Shown in pieces: positions 14,124 through 21,205 of a DNA stretch of 21,205 nt. Position 1 is the stretch's first letter, and each line of letters begins with the position of its first letter. Source of the stretch: Deltaproteobacteria bacterium (GTDB taxonomy: Bacteria > Myxococcota_A > UBA9042 > DTJE01); contig JADHTP010000018.1 of assembly GCA_016784945.1 (NCBI GenBank), positions 1 to 21,205 on the forward strand. Reading direction: 5' to 3'. Both the position numbers and the translations under genes were made by a program. The notes under the pieces are model-generated. The model searched no databases and had not been told where the DNA came from. It saw only the letters and a program-made list of their open reading frames with translations.

Positions 14124-16187
14124 ATGCGCTGGTTCTGTCAGTTGACGACCTCCTCCCTGGTAGCCGTCCTATCCCTGGCGTCCTGCGGCAGCAATTCGGG
14201 GTCGCCCGCACTCGAAATCATCGTTCAGCCGGACGGCGGGGGCGACTTTGGTGGCGACCCGGGCGGCATGGACGTGCTGGAACCGGGGATCGATGGCGGC
14301 CCCGGTTGCGTCGGCGGGGACCCCTGCGACGACGGCGACCCCTGCACCTGGGGCGAGATCTGCATGAACGGCGTATGCGTTGGCGGTACGACCACCGTTT
14401 GCGACGACGGGCGGGACTGCACCAGCGACGCCTGCGACGGAAAAGGAAACTGCGAGTACGTGCTGTTGGACGACTTCTGCCTGATATCAGGAATGTGTCG
14501 GGCCGGGGGCGAGACCGATCCCGCCAACGAATGCGTTCGATGCGACCCCCAGCAGTCACTGGACACGTGGACGAACCTGGCGGAAGGGACCTGCGACCCT
14601 ACGCCAGCCCTCGGCCCCTGCGACGGGGCGGTGACGGACGGCAGTTGCGTGGACGGCGTGTGCGTGCCCGAGCCGGCACCCTCACCCAAGGACTGTGACG
14701 ACGGCAATCCCTGCACCGACGACCACTGCTATCCGGACAACGGATGCGTCAACAAGCCCACGTCAGGAGCTGTCTGCTGGCTCACCGACGCCTGCGAGGC
14801 CGGCACCTGCAACCAGGGTCAATGCATCGTCCCGCCAGGTGCCGGTTGCGATGATCTCAACCCCTGCACCGAGAACACCTGCGATCCTGTCACCGGCTGC
14901 ACGAACACCCCGCTGGACCAGGTCCCCTGCCCCGATGAATCGGTCTGTACCGTCGAATCCTCCTGCGTGAGCGGGTCGTGCCTGGGACTGGACGTGAATT
15001 GCAACGACGGCAACATCTGCACCCTGGACGGGTGCGACCCGGTGACGGGCTGTTTCCACGACCTGGACGACAACGAATGCTGCGAAAAGGGTCAGTCCAA
15101 ATGCGACGACGGGAATCCCTGCACAGACGACGGCTGCAGCGAGGACGGCGCCATCGAATGCATCTATACCTTCAACCAGGCCTCTTGCGATGATGGTGAT
15201 CCCTGCACCGTGGTGGATTCCTGTTCTGACGGGGACTGCCTGGGCATGGCCAAGGACTGCAACGACGGCAACCCCTGCACCCTGGACTCCTGCACCGGCG
15301 GTGTCTGCGCCAACGAGGCACATTTGGAGGGTTCCCAGTGTGACGACGGCCTGGAATGCTCAACCAGCGACCACTGCAAGGACGGCCAGTGCGTGGCGGA
15401 CACATCCGAATGTGTCTGCCAGCCGGTGTTCTGGCCCGTGGTCAGCAAGATGACATCCATGTCCATCGCCGCCACCGGCAACCCGGGCGACGGATTGGAC
15501 CTGGACGGAGACCCGGGGACCTGCACACCGGCCACCGACTGTTCGGCGGGCATCGACAACTCTCTGGGCCCTCTGTCTTCCCTGGGCAACGACGCCATCC
15601 AGGAAAGCATGGCGGACGGTGACATCATCATCCTTATGGAGCACCGGGACTTCCACATCGACGGCACGCCCTATTCCATTGCCGTCTACGTGGGCAAGGA
15701 CCTGGACCCGTCCAACCCGGCATGCGACGTGCAGACCCAGACCTGTGCCTATCTGGTGGACAACGAGAGCCTGAACGTCGATTGCAACCCCTTGGTTTCA
15801 CTGGACAACGCCGTCTATTCAAACGGCAAGCTGACCGCGGGCGGCGCGGGTTACACGTTCCCCTTCGACCTGCCGATCCTGGGTGACGTGTCCCTGCACG
15901 TGGACCTCTTCTATGCCACGATCCACGCCAACGTGACCCTGTCGGGCAACAAGGTGACGGCCATGGACGGCATCCTGGGCGGCGCAGTGCCAAAGGCCCA
16001 ACTGAAGGCAGCCATCGAGTCCCTGCCCCCCGACACCGACCTGCCCCTGCCGAAGGAACAGATCATCACCCTGCTGGACCTCCTGGTCCAACCGGACATC
16101 GATGGGGACGGGGACGGCGTCAAGGAATCCGCCAGCATCGGGATCCACTTCACCGCCATCGCCGGCACGATTTCAGGTTTGGAGTAG
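14124..16187 (+). CDS. Large lipoprotein: 10 Cys-rich DDG repeats with a different C-terminal domain
   Basis: Surface lipoprotein of 687 aa. The signal peptide ends in LASC with C21. Residues 68-418 carry ten CDDGNPCT-type units like those of the upstream gene. The C-terminal 260 residues do not resemble the neighbour's: a strand-rich region with IILMEHRDFHIDG and SIAVYVGKDL, a YTFPFDLPILGDVSLHVDLF stretch, a loop with GILGGAVPKAQLKAAIESLP, and a final DIDGDGDGV loop that looks like a calcium site before SIGIHFTAIAGTISGLE. I have a memory of the GAVPK...DGDGV...GFTA pattern in other deltaproteobacterial lipoproteins but no name for it. AGGAG is seven bases upstream of the ATG and the gene follows its partner after 12 bases. 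A repeat domain shared by two proteins with different ends suggests duplication followed by domain exchange. Confidence 0.85.
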   Translation: MRWFCQLTTSSLVAVLSLASCGSNSGSPALEIIVQPDGGGDFGGDPGGMDVLEPGIDGGPGCVGGDPCDDGDPCTWGEICMNGVCVGGTTTVCDDGRDCTSDACDGKGNCEYVLLDDFCLISGMCRAGGETDPANECVRCDPQQSLDTWTNLAEGTCDPTPALGPCDGAVTDGSCVDGVCVPEPAPSPKDCDDGNPCTDDHCYPDNGCVNKPTSGAVCWLTDACEAGTCNQGQCIVPPGAGCDDLNPCTENTCDPVTGCTNTPLDQVPCPDESVCTVESSCVSGSCLGLDVNCNDGNICTLDGCDPVTGCFHDLDDNECCEKGQSKCDDGNPCTDDGCSEDGAIECIYTFNQASCDDGDPCTVVDSCSDGDCLGMAKDCNDGNPCTLDSCTGGVCANEAHLEGSQCDDGLECSTSDHCKDGQCVADTSECVCQPVFWPVVSKMTSMSIAATGNPGDGLDLDGDPGTCTPATDCSAGIDNSLGPLSSLGNDAIQESMADGDIIILMEHRDFHIDGTPYSIAVYVGKDLDPSNPACDVQTQTCAYLVDNESLNVDCNPLVSLDNAVYSNGKLTAGGAGYTFPFDLPILGDVSLHVDLFYATIHANVTLSGNKVTAMDGILGGAVPKAQLKAAIESLPPDTDLPLPKEQIITLLDLLVQPDIDGDGDGVKESASIGIHFTAIAGTISGLE
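14325..15377 (+). repeat. 10 in-frame Cys-rich repeats CDDGNPCT type
   Basis: Units run from CDDGDPCTWGEIC (14325) to CDDGLECSTSDHC (15339-15377). Intermediate variants include CDDLNPCT, CPDESVCT, CNDGNICT and CNDGNPCT. Confidence 0.85.
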
Positions 16188-16218
16188 CAAAAGGGGCGTT
16201 CGGTCGTTCATCGCCTAT

Positions 16219-16252
16219 CGTTGATCGATCGAACACGATCGACGATCAAACG
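16219..16252. terminator. Stem-loop between convergent genes (bidirectional terminator candidate)
   Basis: CGTTGATCG (16219-16227) pairs with CGATCAAACG (16243-16252) with one bulged base. ATCG (16228-16231) pairs with CGAT (16236-16239) on an AACA loop inside it. It sits between the lipoprotein stop at 16187 and the peptidase stop at 16260, on opposite strands. No T-run follows on either strand, so function as a terminator is unproven. Confidence 0.4.
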
Positions 16253-16259
16253 ATCGACG

Positions 16260-18293
16260 CTACTTCAGGTGCTTCTTCAGCCAGCCCACCACCGTGTCGT
16301 ACCACAGCTTGCGGTTCTGGGGCTGGCTCACGAAGTGGTCTTCGTCCGGGTAGTAGAGCAGCTTCGCTTCCACGCCAAGGCGCCTGAGCAACTGGAACAT
16401 GATCAGGCCCTGTTCCACGGGCACCCGGAAGTCGTTCTGGCCGTGGATGACCAGCATGGGTGTTCGGAAGCTCTCCGCGTAGCGGTCGGGCGACCAGCGG
16501 GCGTAGGCATCCGGGTTGCCCCAGGGCGTGCCGCCGATGTCCCACTCGGGGAACCAGAGTTCGTCAGTGGACCCGTACTTGGATGACAGGTTGCTGACCC
16601 CCGCGTGGCTGATCAGGCACTTGAACCGGTCGGTGTGCCCCTCGATCCAGTTGGCCATGTAGCCGCCGAAGGACCCGCCCATGGCGCAGACCTTGTTGGC
16701 GTCCACGCCCTTGATCTTCTTGGCGTGGTCCAGGAAGGCCATGATGTCCTCGTAGCACTTCCCGCCCCAATCCTTGCTGACCGCGTTCACGAAGTCCTGA
16801 CCGTAGCCCGTGCTGCCAGTGGGGTTGATCATGGCCGCGGTGAAACCGTGTCCCACGATGCCCAGCGCCGTCCACCTCGGGTGGAACGCGGAGTGCCACG
16901 CGCCCTGTGGCCCGCCGTGGATCATCAGGACGAGGGGCGACTTGCGGGTCTCCTGGTCCGGGGGACGGACCAGGAAGGCGTGTACGCGCTGCCGCTTGCC
17001 CGTGTCGGTCACCGCACCGTCGTACCAGATCTCTTCCACCTTGGGCATCTTGATGTCGGCCAGCGCCCCCGCGTTGAGCCGGGTCAGCTGCTTTTCGTTC
17101 ACCCGCATCTTGTCGCCCAGTTCGAGGGCATGGACGTCGGGCGGGTTCACCATGGTTTCGCGGCTCACGTACAGGGCACGCCCGTCACCGGACAGGGCCA
17201 GACGGCGGTCGGTGAAGCGTCCCGACATCCGCACGGGCTGCGCACCCTTCACGGCGGCGAGCCGGTACAGCAGGCGATGGCCCTGCTCCTCCACGGACAG
17301 GAACAGTTCCTTGCTGTCGGCGCTCCACACGAATTCCGTCACCCAGTTGTCCAGGCCTTCCGTCAGGGTGACGTGAGTGCCCGACCCGCGGTCGTACAGT
17401 TTCACCCGAACCTTGTCGGACTCGAATCCCGGGATTTCCTGGGCCAGATAGGCAATCCACTTCCCATCGGGGGAATAGACCGGATTCCGGTCGGAAGCCG
17501 GATTGTCGGTGATTTTCGTTTCTTTCCCGCCCTTGACTTCGTACAGGTCTTCGTTGGTGCTGATGGCCAGGTCCTTGACCTTCTTGGCCGTATAGACCAC
17601 GGACGCCCCGTCCGGCGCCACGGAATAGTCGCTGAGCCCGCCCCAGGGGACGGTGGGTGTGTCGAAATCGCCCACGACCACGGCCGACACCTTGCCCGAT
17701 TCCACGTCCAGGGCGAACAGGTTGTTGCGTGTGCCGTCACGCCAGCGATTCCAGGGGCGATGGTGCAGGTCGTCGTAAATCAGTCCGCTGGGACCGTCCG
17801 CCCGCTCGTCGTGGAGATTCTTCGTGCAGTCCAGGTCCGCACCGCACTCCGGAAAAACGCTCGCCGAAAAGTAGATGGTCTTGTCCACCCAGCGCAGGTT
17901 TCCCGGCGCCACGGGGAATTCCTTCAGCAAGAAGGCCTCTCCACCGCCCAGGGGCAGAAGCTGGATCCCAGACTTCCCGTTGCGATGGCCCACGAAGGCC
18001 AGGGACTTTCCATCGGGAGACCAGGCGAAGGCGCCGCTGCCGTTTCCGCCTTGCGTCAGGCGCCTGGGAGCCGTTCCCTCGTTCACCAGCCAGAGATCGC
18101 TCAGGAAACGCTTTCCGCCATCGTAATCCTTGACCCGGATGATCACGCCCCGCCCCGCCGGGTTGGCCTGGAGCCCCGTGATGATCTTCATTTTCATCAC
18201 GTCGTCGATGGTGACCGGGTGTGAGCCCGCCAGCGCGGTGCCCGCCGCCGAAACCAGCAGGATGACTCCCAGAAGGGAAACAGGGATTCTCAT
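16260..18293 (-). CDS. Exported S9-family serine peptidase (prolyl oligopeptidase/acylaminoacyl peptidase type)
   Basis: Protein of 677 aa. Residues 1-24 form a signal peptide (MRIPVSLL... ending near ALAG). The N-terminal two-thirds is a beta-propeller with repeated strand motifs such as FAWSPDGKSLAFVG, YSVAPDGASVVY, PVYSPDGKWIAYLA and FVWSADSKELFLS, which gates access to the active site. The C-terminal alpha/beta-hydrolase domain has the nucleophile S541 in GGSFGGYM, Asp D621 in GQNDFRVP and His H653 in DEDHFVS. Length and order fit the S9C branch, which cleaves short peptides or N-blocked residues. The start at 18293 has GAGGAGG four bases upstream; a longer frame from 18323 lacks these features. 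The signal peptide carries no lipobox, so the product is probably periplasmic or secreted. It is monocistronic, with its own promoter, and converges on the lipoprotein pair. Confidence 0.93.
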   Translation of the reverse strand: MRIPVSLLGVILLVSAAGTALAGSHPVTIDDVMKMKIITGLQANPAGRGVIIRVKDYDGGKRFLSDLWLVNEGTAPRRLTQGGNGSGAFAWSPDGKSLAFVGHRNGKSGIQLLPLGGGEAFLLKEFPVAPGNLRWVDKTIYFSASVFPECGADLDCTKNLHDERADGPSGLIYDDLHHRPWNRWRDGTRNNLFALDVESGKVSAVVVGDFDTPTVPWGGLSDYSVAPDGASVVYTAKKVKDLAISTNEDLYEVKGGKETKITDNPASDRNPVYSPDGKWIAYLAQEIPGFESDKVRVKLYDRGSGTHVTLTEGLDNWVTEFVWSADSKELFLSVEEQGHRLLYRLAAVKGAQPVRMSGRFTDRRLALSGDGRALYVSRETMVNPPDVHALELGDKMRVNEKQLTRLNAGALADIKMPKVEEIWYDGAVTDTGKRQRVHAFLVRPPDQETRKSPLVLMIHGGPQGAWHSAFHPRWTALGIVGHGFTAAMINPTGSTGYGQDFVNAVSKDWGGKCYEDIMAFLDHAKKIKGVDANKVCAMGGSFGGYMANWIEGHTDRFKCLISHAGVSNLSSKYGSTDELWFPEWDIGGTPWGNPDAYARWSPDRYAESFRTPMLVIHGQNDFRVPVEQGLIMFQLLRRLGVEAKLLYYPDEDHFVSQPQNRKLWYDTVVGWLKKHLK

Positions 18294-18315
18294 GTGTCCT
18301 CCTCGTTCAGAACTT

Positions 18316-18327
18316 CCCCGCACGGGG
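18316..18327. promoter_or_regulatory. CCCCG-CA-CGGGG palindrome at the predicted transcription start
   Basis: Perfect inverted repeat of five bases per arm, just downstream of the -10 of the peptidase promoter, where an operator would block initiation. It could equally be a short leader hairpin. No regulator is identified. Confidence 0.3.
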
Positions 18328-18330
18328 ACA

Positions 18331-18360
18331 TTTATACAACAGGTCAGGAGAGGTTGTCAT
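18331..18360 (-). promoter_or_regulatory. Promoter of the S9 peptidase gene
   Basis: On the minus strand ATGACA (18360-18355, five of six -35 bases) is separated by 18 bases from TATAAA (18336-18331, five of six -10 bases). The -10 lies about 38 bases upstream of the start codon. This is the best-matched promoter in the window. ACAAC (18336-18340) and GTTGT (18353-18357) form an inverted repeat within it. Confidence 0.6.
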
Positions 18361-18403
18361 TCAAGCAATCCGCGCCGTAACGATTTCTGGAGGGGCGTCC
18401 GCC

Positions 18404-18424
18404 GTCCACTGTCCACCGTCCACC
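18404..18424. repeat. Heptamer tandem repeat GTCCACY, 3 copies
   Basis: GTCCACT (18404), GTCCACC (18411) and GTCCACC (18418). It has the same period and the same pyrimidine-variable last base as the GACTATY array upstream of greA; both fit GWCYAYY. Confidence 0.8.
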
Positions 18425-18480
18425 TGCTGAGTGGCGATGGAGACGGATTGCTGCGACCGCAAGGCGGTCGCGCAAGGGGG

Positions 18481-18510
18481 GCGGGGCCCCGCGTGAAGCC
18501 GAAGGCGAGG
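18481..18510. repeat. GCGGGGCCCCG-GCCGnAGGCGnAG element, copy A
   Basis: The palindrome GCGGGGCCCCG is followed by GAAGCCGAAGGCGAGG. A related copy lies at 18972-19000 in the same orientation. Confidence 0.45.
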
Positions 18511-18914
18511 GTGTGGGAGGGGGGCGAGCACGCCCCTCTGGCCAGGGTGGTCCCGATGTCTGAATCCGAAACAGGTGCCGTGGGGCATTTTCAAAATGGC
18601 ACACCGACAATATCCTGGATTATCCACATGTTGTCTTCAATGAGGTTAGCTCATCATTCGGGTTCGAGGGTGCAGGTGGTCCCGAGTTGCTGCAGGTAGT
18701 TGGTGTTGTGGAAAGCGGGAAGGATCTGCAATCCGCCGGCCCCGTCGGTCACCGGTGTGACGGTTCCCAAATTGGCTTGCCGCCTTGCCGCCTTGCCAAA
18801 GCATTCGTATCCGCCGTCTCTGACGCAGATTTGACGGTGGATTTGGGCGGGTTGATCGTTAATCGCTGATCGATGGATGGCATCAACCAAACGTCAGGAC
18901 CGTGAGGCAGAGGG

Positions 18915-19092
18915 GAGCCTGTCGTACATTGCGTTCGTGACGAGGTCCCGGATGCGCCCAGGGAACAAGGAGCGGGGCCCCGAGACGCCGCAGGCGTAGC
19001 CGGAGCCTACGTCGAGGACGTGTCGGGGGAAGCGACACAGTTCCATGGGATGCGGTCGGGAACGCAGTAGAAGGGCAATGGACGACAGGCTC
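18915..19092 (+). ncRNA. Structured RNA candidate: 178-nt rod-like inverted repeat (6S-like shape)
   Basis: The ends pair over 18 positions with one mismatch: GAGCCTGTCGTACATTGC (18915-18932) against 19075-19092. Then come a symmetric 11 x 11 internal loop (18933-18943 and 19064-19074), a second stem GGTCCCG/CGGGAAC (18944-18950 and 19057-19063, six of seven pairs), a 6 x 7 loop, and a third stem CCCAGGGAAC/GTTCCATGGG (18957-18966 and 19040-19049, nine of ten pairs). The distal part holds smaller hairpins (GTGTCG/CGACAC at 19020-19038; GGCGTAG/CTACGTC). A closing stem, central bubble and distal arm in about 180 nt is the 6S RNA layout, and GTTCGTGA in the 5' side resembles the proteobacterial 6S 5' region as I remember it. 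No clear promoter was found, and the right end reaches the stop codon of the convergent PilZ gene, so an mRNA 3' structure or a small inverted-repeat element are real alternatives. Strand is a guess. Confidence 0.35.
18972..19000. repeat. GCGGGGCCCCG-GCCGnAGGCGnAG element, copy B
   Basis: GCGGGGCCCCG is followed by AGACGCCGCAGGCGTAG. It shares the palindrome and the GCCGnAGGCGnAG core with 18481-18510 and lies in the distal arm of the rod-like inverted repeat. Confidence 0.45.
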
Positions 19093-19730
19093 TAAAGGTC
19101 TTCCTGCATTCCCAGTTCGTTCAGGCTGGTCTTGAAGACCAGTCGCAACAGCGCATCCTGCTGCTGCTGGTCCACCGCCAGGAACTGTCCGGCCACCTCG
19201 GAACCTGATTCGAGGGTGTCCACCCGGACTATCCTGGCCGGCAGGTCCAGGTTGCCGTCGTCATCGGGCAGATCGATTCTCAACCACACCTTGTCGCCCT
19301 TGTTCACCGGGGCGCTCTGAAACCAGCGGAATCCCGAAGCACTCAGTTCCAGCTTCACGTCATCCAGGGCCGTTTCCTCGTCGGGAAAATCGTTGATGAG
19401 TGCCGCCGGCATGGTCAGGATCGCCCGGATGTATTCCCGCTTTTCCATCTGTCTTGGTTCCGTGGTGGGCACAAGGTAGAGCCGAGTCTTCGATATGATT
19501 TCAGACAGTTTCGCACGGAAACTGTAGACCCCGCTCCGTGCCGCGTAGACCACGATGGCCGACAGCCCGCGGGTCAGGTCGTCATCGGCCTCTTCGCGGG
19601 CCTCCATGATCAGCCCGCGGCCTCGTTCGAAAAGAACGCGACCACTGATCAATCCGACCTCCGGACGTCCCAGGATCACGATGTTGACCTCCTGGTCCAC
19701 TCCGGGTTTCGGGCAGCCTCCGGCGCTCAT
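19092..19730 (-). CDS. PilZ domain protein (YcgR-like, c-di-GMP effector candidate)
   Basis: Cytoplasmic protein of 212 aa. The N-terminal half (about 12-92) is a strand-rich domain like the YcgR N-terminal domain; the PilZ domain begins at MEKREYIRA with R98 and R102 of the RxxxR motif. The second motif reads ELSASG (128-133), with Glu where the consensus has Asp/Asn. A strand pair with KGDKVWLRIDLPDDDGN and a C-terminal helix (LLRLVFKTSLNELG) complete it. YcgR proteins bind c-di-GMP and act on the flagellar motor or other machinery. Start ATG has GGAG seven bases upstream, and the upstream FHA/coiled-coil gene stops three bases before it, so they are co-transcribed. No flagellar gene is in view, so the target could be type IV pili or gliding. 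The stop codon lies inside the end of the rod-like inverted repeat. Confidence 0.83.
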   Translation of the reverse strand: MSAGGCPKPGVDQEVNIVILGRPEVGLISGRVLFERGRGLIMEAREEADDDLTRGLSAIVVYAARSGVYSFRAKLSEIISKTRLYLVPTTEPRQMEKREYIRAILTMPAALINDFPDEETALDDVKLELSASGFRWFQSAPVNKGDKVWLRIDLPDDDGNLDLPARIVRVDTLESGSEVAGQFLAVDQQQQDALLRLVFKTSLNELGMQEDL

Positions 19731-19733
19731 GAA

Positions 19734-21205
19734 TTACTCCTTCAGCCGTTTGCGGGTTGCCAGTATTTCGTGCTTCAGGTTCCTCACGGTCTGTGTCAGT
19801 TCTTCGGCCGCGGTTCGGACCTGGTCCATCGCATCGCTTCCGTCGTCGGACCCGTCCATGTGTTCGGCCACCTCCGGCAACAATCCCACCAGGATGTCCA
19901 GGCTGGTCCTGCTGGAGGAAATGATCTCGTTGAGACCATCCACAGCCTTCACCGCCGTTTCGATATCTTTCAGCTGTCGGGATATCTTCTTCAGATAGGA
20001 CCTGTTGGCCGCCTTGACGTCGGTCAGTTCCTGGCTCAAAGTCCCGAGTTCCGTCGCCAGCTGGTCCGCCTTTTCACCGGCGCCCTGTGCACTGGTCGCC
20101 GCGGCGGTCAGTTCCGCTACCTTGCCGCGCAGGGTCTCGGTCTCCCCGCGGGCCGCCTCCGCCGATTTGACGGCCTCCGCCAGTTCACCCTCCAGGTCCT
20201 CGACCCGGGTCCAGGCCCCTTTCATTTCACCATCGAGGCTGGAAATCCGGGCGCGCGAGCCCTCCATCTCGGTCCGTGCCTTTTCCAGTTCGTCGGCATC
20301 GGTCTGGTTCTTGAGGAGGTCTTCCACCTTTAGGGTCAGTTCCGCGACCTGGCCGTCCAGTTCCAGGGCGCGGGCCCCCTTGTCTTCCACCTGGGCACGC
20401 AGGTCTTCGATGGTCTGCTCGTGAGCGGCCTTCTCCGCTTCTACCGAGGCCACCACCCTTTCCAGGTCGGCGATCTTGATTTCGACATCTTCACCCCCCT
20501 CGGGGGCTTGTTCCGCTTCGTAGCGGGACACGAGGTTGCCCAGTTCCTCCACCTGGAGGGCCAACTGCCGGATGGTCCGATCCCGTTCACCCATGGTCTG
20601 TTCCAGTTCTTCCACCCGGCTCACCAGGTCCGCTTCCCGCGATGACCGGGCCTCTTCCTGCTCCAGCAGGCGGGCCGCGTCGGGCGTGGAGGTTTCGCCG
20701 ATGTTCACCATCTCGGACACCACGTCCGTGGTCTCTTCAGGCCTTGGCGGCAGGGGTTCGTCATCGGTGCCCTGACAGGCAGTGGCGGCAAGGGCCGGAT
20801 CATCCGTAAAGGAAACCACCTCCTCGTCGTCGGAAGGCGGTTCCTTCAGGGCGATGGGCGGGTTGGAGCCGGATGGTGCCTCGTAGCCCAAGGTCTGCTC
20901 CATCTCGGAGACCGGCGCGGCGGCAGGTGCCGGTTCGGCTTCCACCGTGTCCGGCACTTCTTCGGGCTCGTAGGGGAGCAGGGTTTCCTGCCCCGACTCT
21001 TCGGGCACGGGCGGCGGCTCCGGTTCCATCGCGGCCACCCGGGCCTGGTCCGTTTCGTCCAGCCTGAACGTGACCTGGAATGTCCCGCAATAGATGGTTT
21101 CACCGTCCTCCAGATCGACCCGGGAGATTCTTTCCCGGTGGAAGAAAGTCCCGTTGGCGCTTTCCAGGTCGTCCAGCACGTAGTTGCCGTCCTGATAGGA
21201 CACCC
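19734..21205 (-). CDS. FHA domain-long coiled-coil protein (N-terminus beyond the window)
   Basis: Partial gene, at least 489 aa; the frame is open to the window edge. The visible N-terminus is the second half of an FHA phosphothreonine-binding domain: YVLDDLESANGTFFHRERI with the conserved S15-x-N17-G18-T19 (counted from the GTG codon at 21203) and DGETIYCGTFQVTFRL. That GTG is probably an internal Val, since the phosphothreonine-binding N-terminal strands are missing. Residues about 55-165 are an acidic, Pro/Glu-rich linker. From about 165 to 430 heptads of Glu, Leu, Ala and Lys form a long coiled coil. The C-terminal 60 residues (about 430-489) include a helix with TSLDILVGLLPEVAEHMDG. The layout suggests a scaffold that docks on a phosphorylated partner, perhaps under a Ser/Thr kinase. 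It is followed after three bases by the PilZ gene. Confidence 0.85.
   Translation of the reverse strand, partial: VSYQDGNYVLDDLESANGTFFHRERISRVDLEDGETIYCGTFQVTFRLDETDQARVAAMEPEPPPVPEESGQETLLPYEPEEVPDTVEAEPAPAAAPVSEMEQTLGYEAPSGSNPPIALKEPPSDDEEVVSFTDDPALAATACQGTDDEPLPPRPEETTDVVSEMVNIGETSTPDAARLLEQEEARSSREADLVSRVEELEQTMGERDRTIRQLALQVEELGNLVSRYEAEQAPEGGEDVEIKIADLERVVASVEAEKAAHEQTIEDLRAQVEDKGARALELDGQVAELTLKVEDLLKNQTDADELEKARTEMEGSRARISSLDGEMKGAWTRVEDLEGELAEAVKSAEAARGETETLRGKVAELTAAATSAQGAGEKADQLATELGTLSQELTDVKAANRSYLKKISRQLKDIETAVKAVDGLNEIISSSRTSLDILVGLLPEVAEHMDGSDDGSDAMDQVRTAAEELTQTVRNLKHEILATRKRLKE

Larger units (their letters stand above)
18361..18914. other. Gene-poor stretch with repeats and palindromes
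   Basis: No reading frame here has a convincing start, ribosome site or recognizable product. It holds heptamer repeats (18404-18424), the hairpin GCGACCGC-AAG-GCGGTCGC (18453-18471), the palindrome GCGGGGCCCCGC (18481-18492) and the hairpin GGGGCG-AGCA-CGCCCC (18521-18536). On the minus strand an open frame ending at 18654 reads GGLQILPAFHNTNYLQQLG and then TTCTLEPE before the stop; this looks like the tail of a real protein and may be a gene remnant, but nothing upstream supports an intact gene. Confidence 0.4.

Noticed and set aside
16605..18224. 539-residue plus-strand open frame opposite the S9 peptidase
   Set aside because: The minus strand has signal peptide, promoter, Shine-Dalgarno and the Ser/Asp/His triad; the plus frame has none and is a codon-bias shadow.
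18130..18699. Plus-strand open frame across the peptidase 5' end and the gap beyond it
   Set aside because: It crosses the peptidase promoter and several palindromes, has no ribosome site and gives no recognisable protein.
1..21205. tRNA, rRNA, insertion sequence or integrase near the low-GC segment
   Set aside because: No cloverleaf, rRNA signature, transposase motif or terminal inverted repeat was seen; the transfer idea rests on composition alone.

Overview
The window is a GC-rich stretch (most sampled 60-base lines are about 60-70% G+C) that reads like a deltaproteobacterial or myxobacterial-type genome (Myxococcota, Bradymonadota or Desulfobacterota sense lato). The clues are several large secreted lipoproteins built from Cys-rich 'CDDGNPCT'-type repeats, Asp-Pro-Gly stalks behind lipoboxes, hybrid histidine kinases, PilZ and FHA proteins, and a short RdgC-family protein. 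This placement is an inference from protein style; there is no rRNA or marker that fixes the taxon.

Layout. (1) 56-6639, plus strand: a signalling operon of a receiver-kinase protein, a PilZ-methyltransferase fusion related to fatty-acid methyl-ester (PhcB-like) autoinducer synthases, a six-TM hybrid kinase with two kinase modules (PhcS-like plus PhcR-like in one chain), and a possible GNAT-fold enzyme joined to it by a GTGA overlap. (2) 6754-8702: two small lipoproteins with Asp-Pro-Gly stalks and a shared four-Cys module. (3) 8789-10898: a compact housekeeping block, greA, tsaE, an RdgC-family gene and an overlapping partner of unknown function. (4) 10971-16187: two large lipoproteins with 14 and 10 Cys-rich DDG repeats and different C-terminal domains. 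(5) 16260-18293, minus strand: an exported S9-family serine peptidase with a well-formed promoter. (6) 18294-19091: about 800 bases with no convincing gene but many repeats, and a 178-nt rod-like inverted repeat that could be a structured RNA. (7) 19092-21205, minus strand: a PilZ protein behind an FHA/coiled-coil protein that runs off the window.

The most notable signal is in region 1. From the start of the methyltransferase gene to the middle of the hybrid kinase gene the G+C of sampled lines drops to about 40-53%, then rises to 58-70% within the same reading frame near the start of the kinase core. The low-GC stretch covers exactly the putative signal synthase and the six-TM input domain of the kinase beside it. 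That is what replacement of a matched signal/receptor specificity cassette would look like, with the downstream kinase and receiver modules kept. The chemistry of the signal, the pairing and the direction of phosphotransfer are inferences; domain content and the composition step are visible in the sequence.
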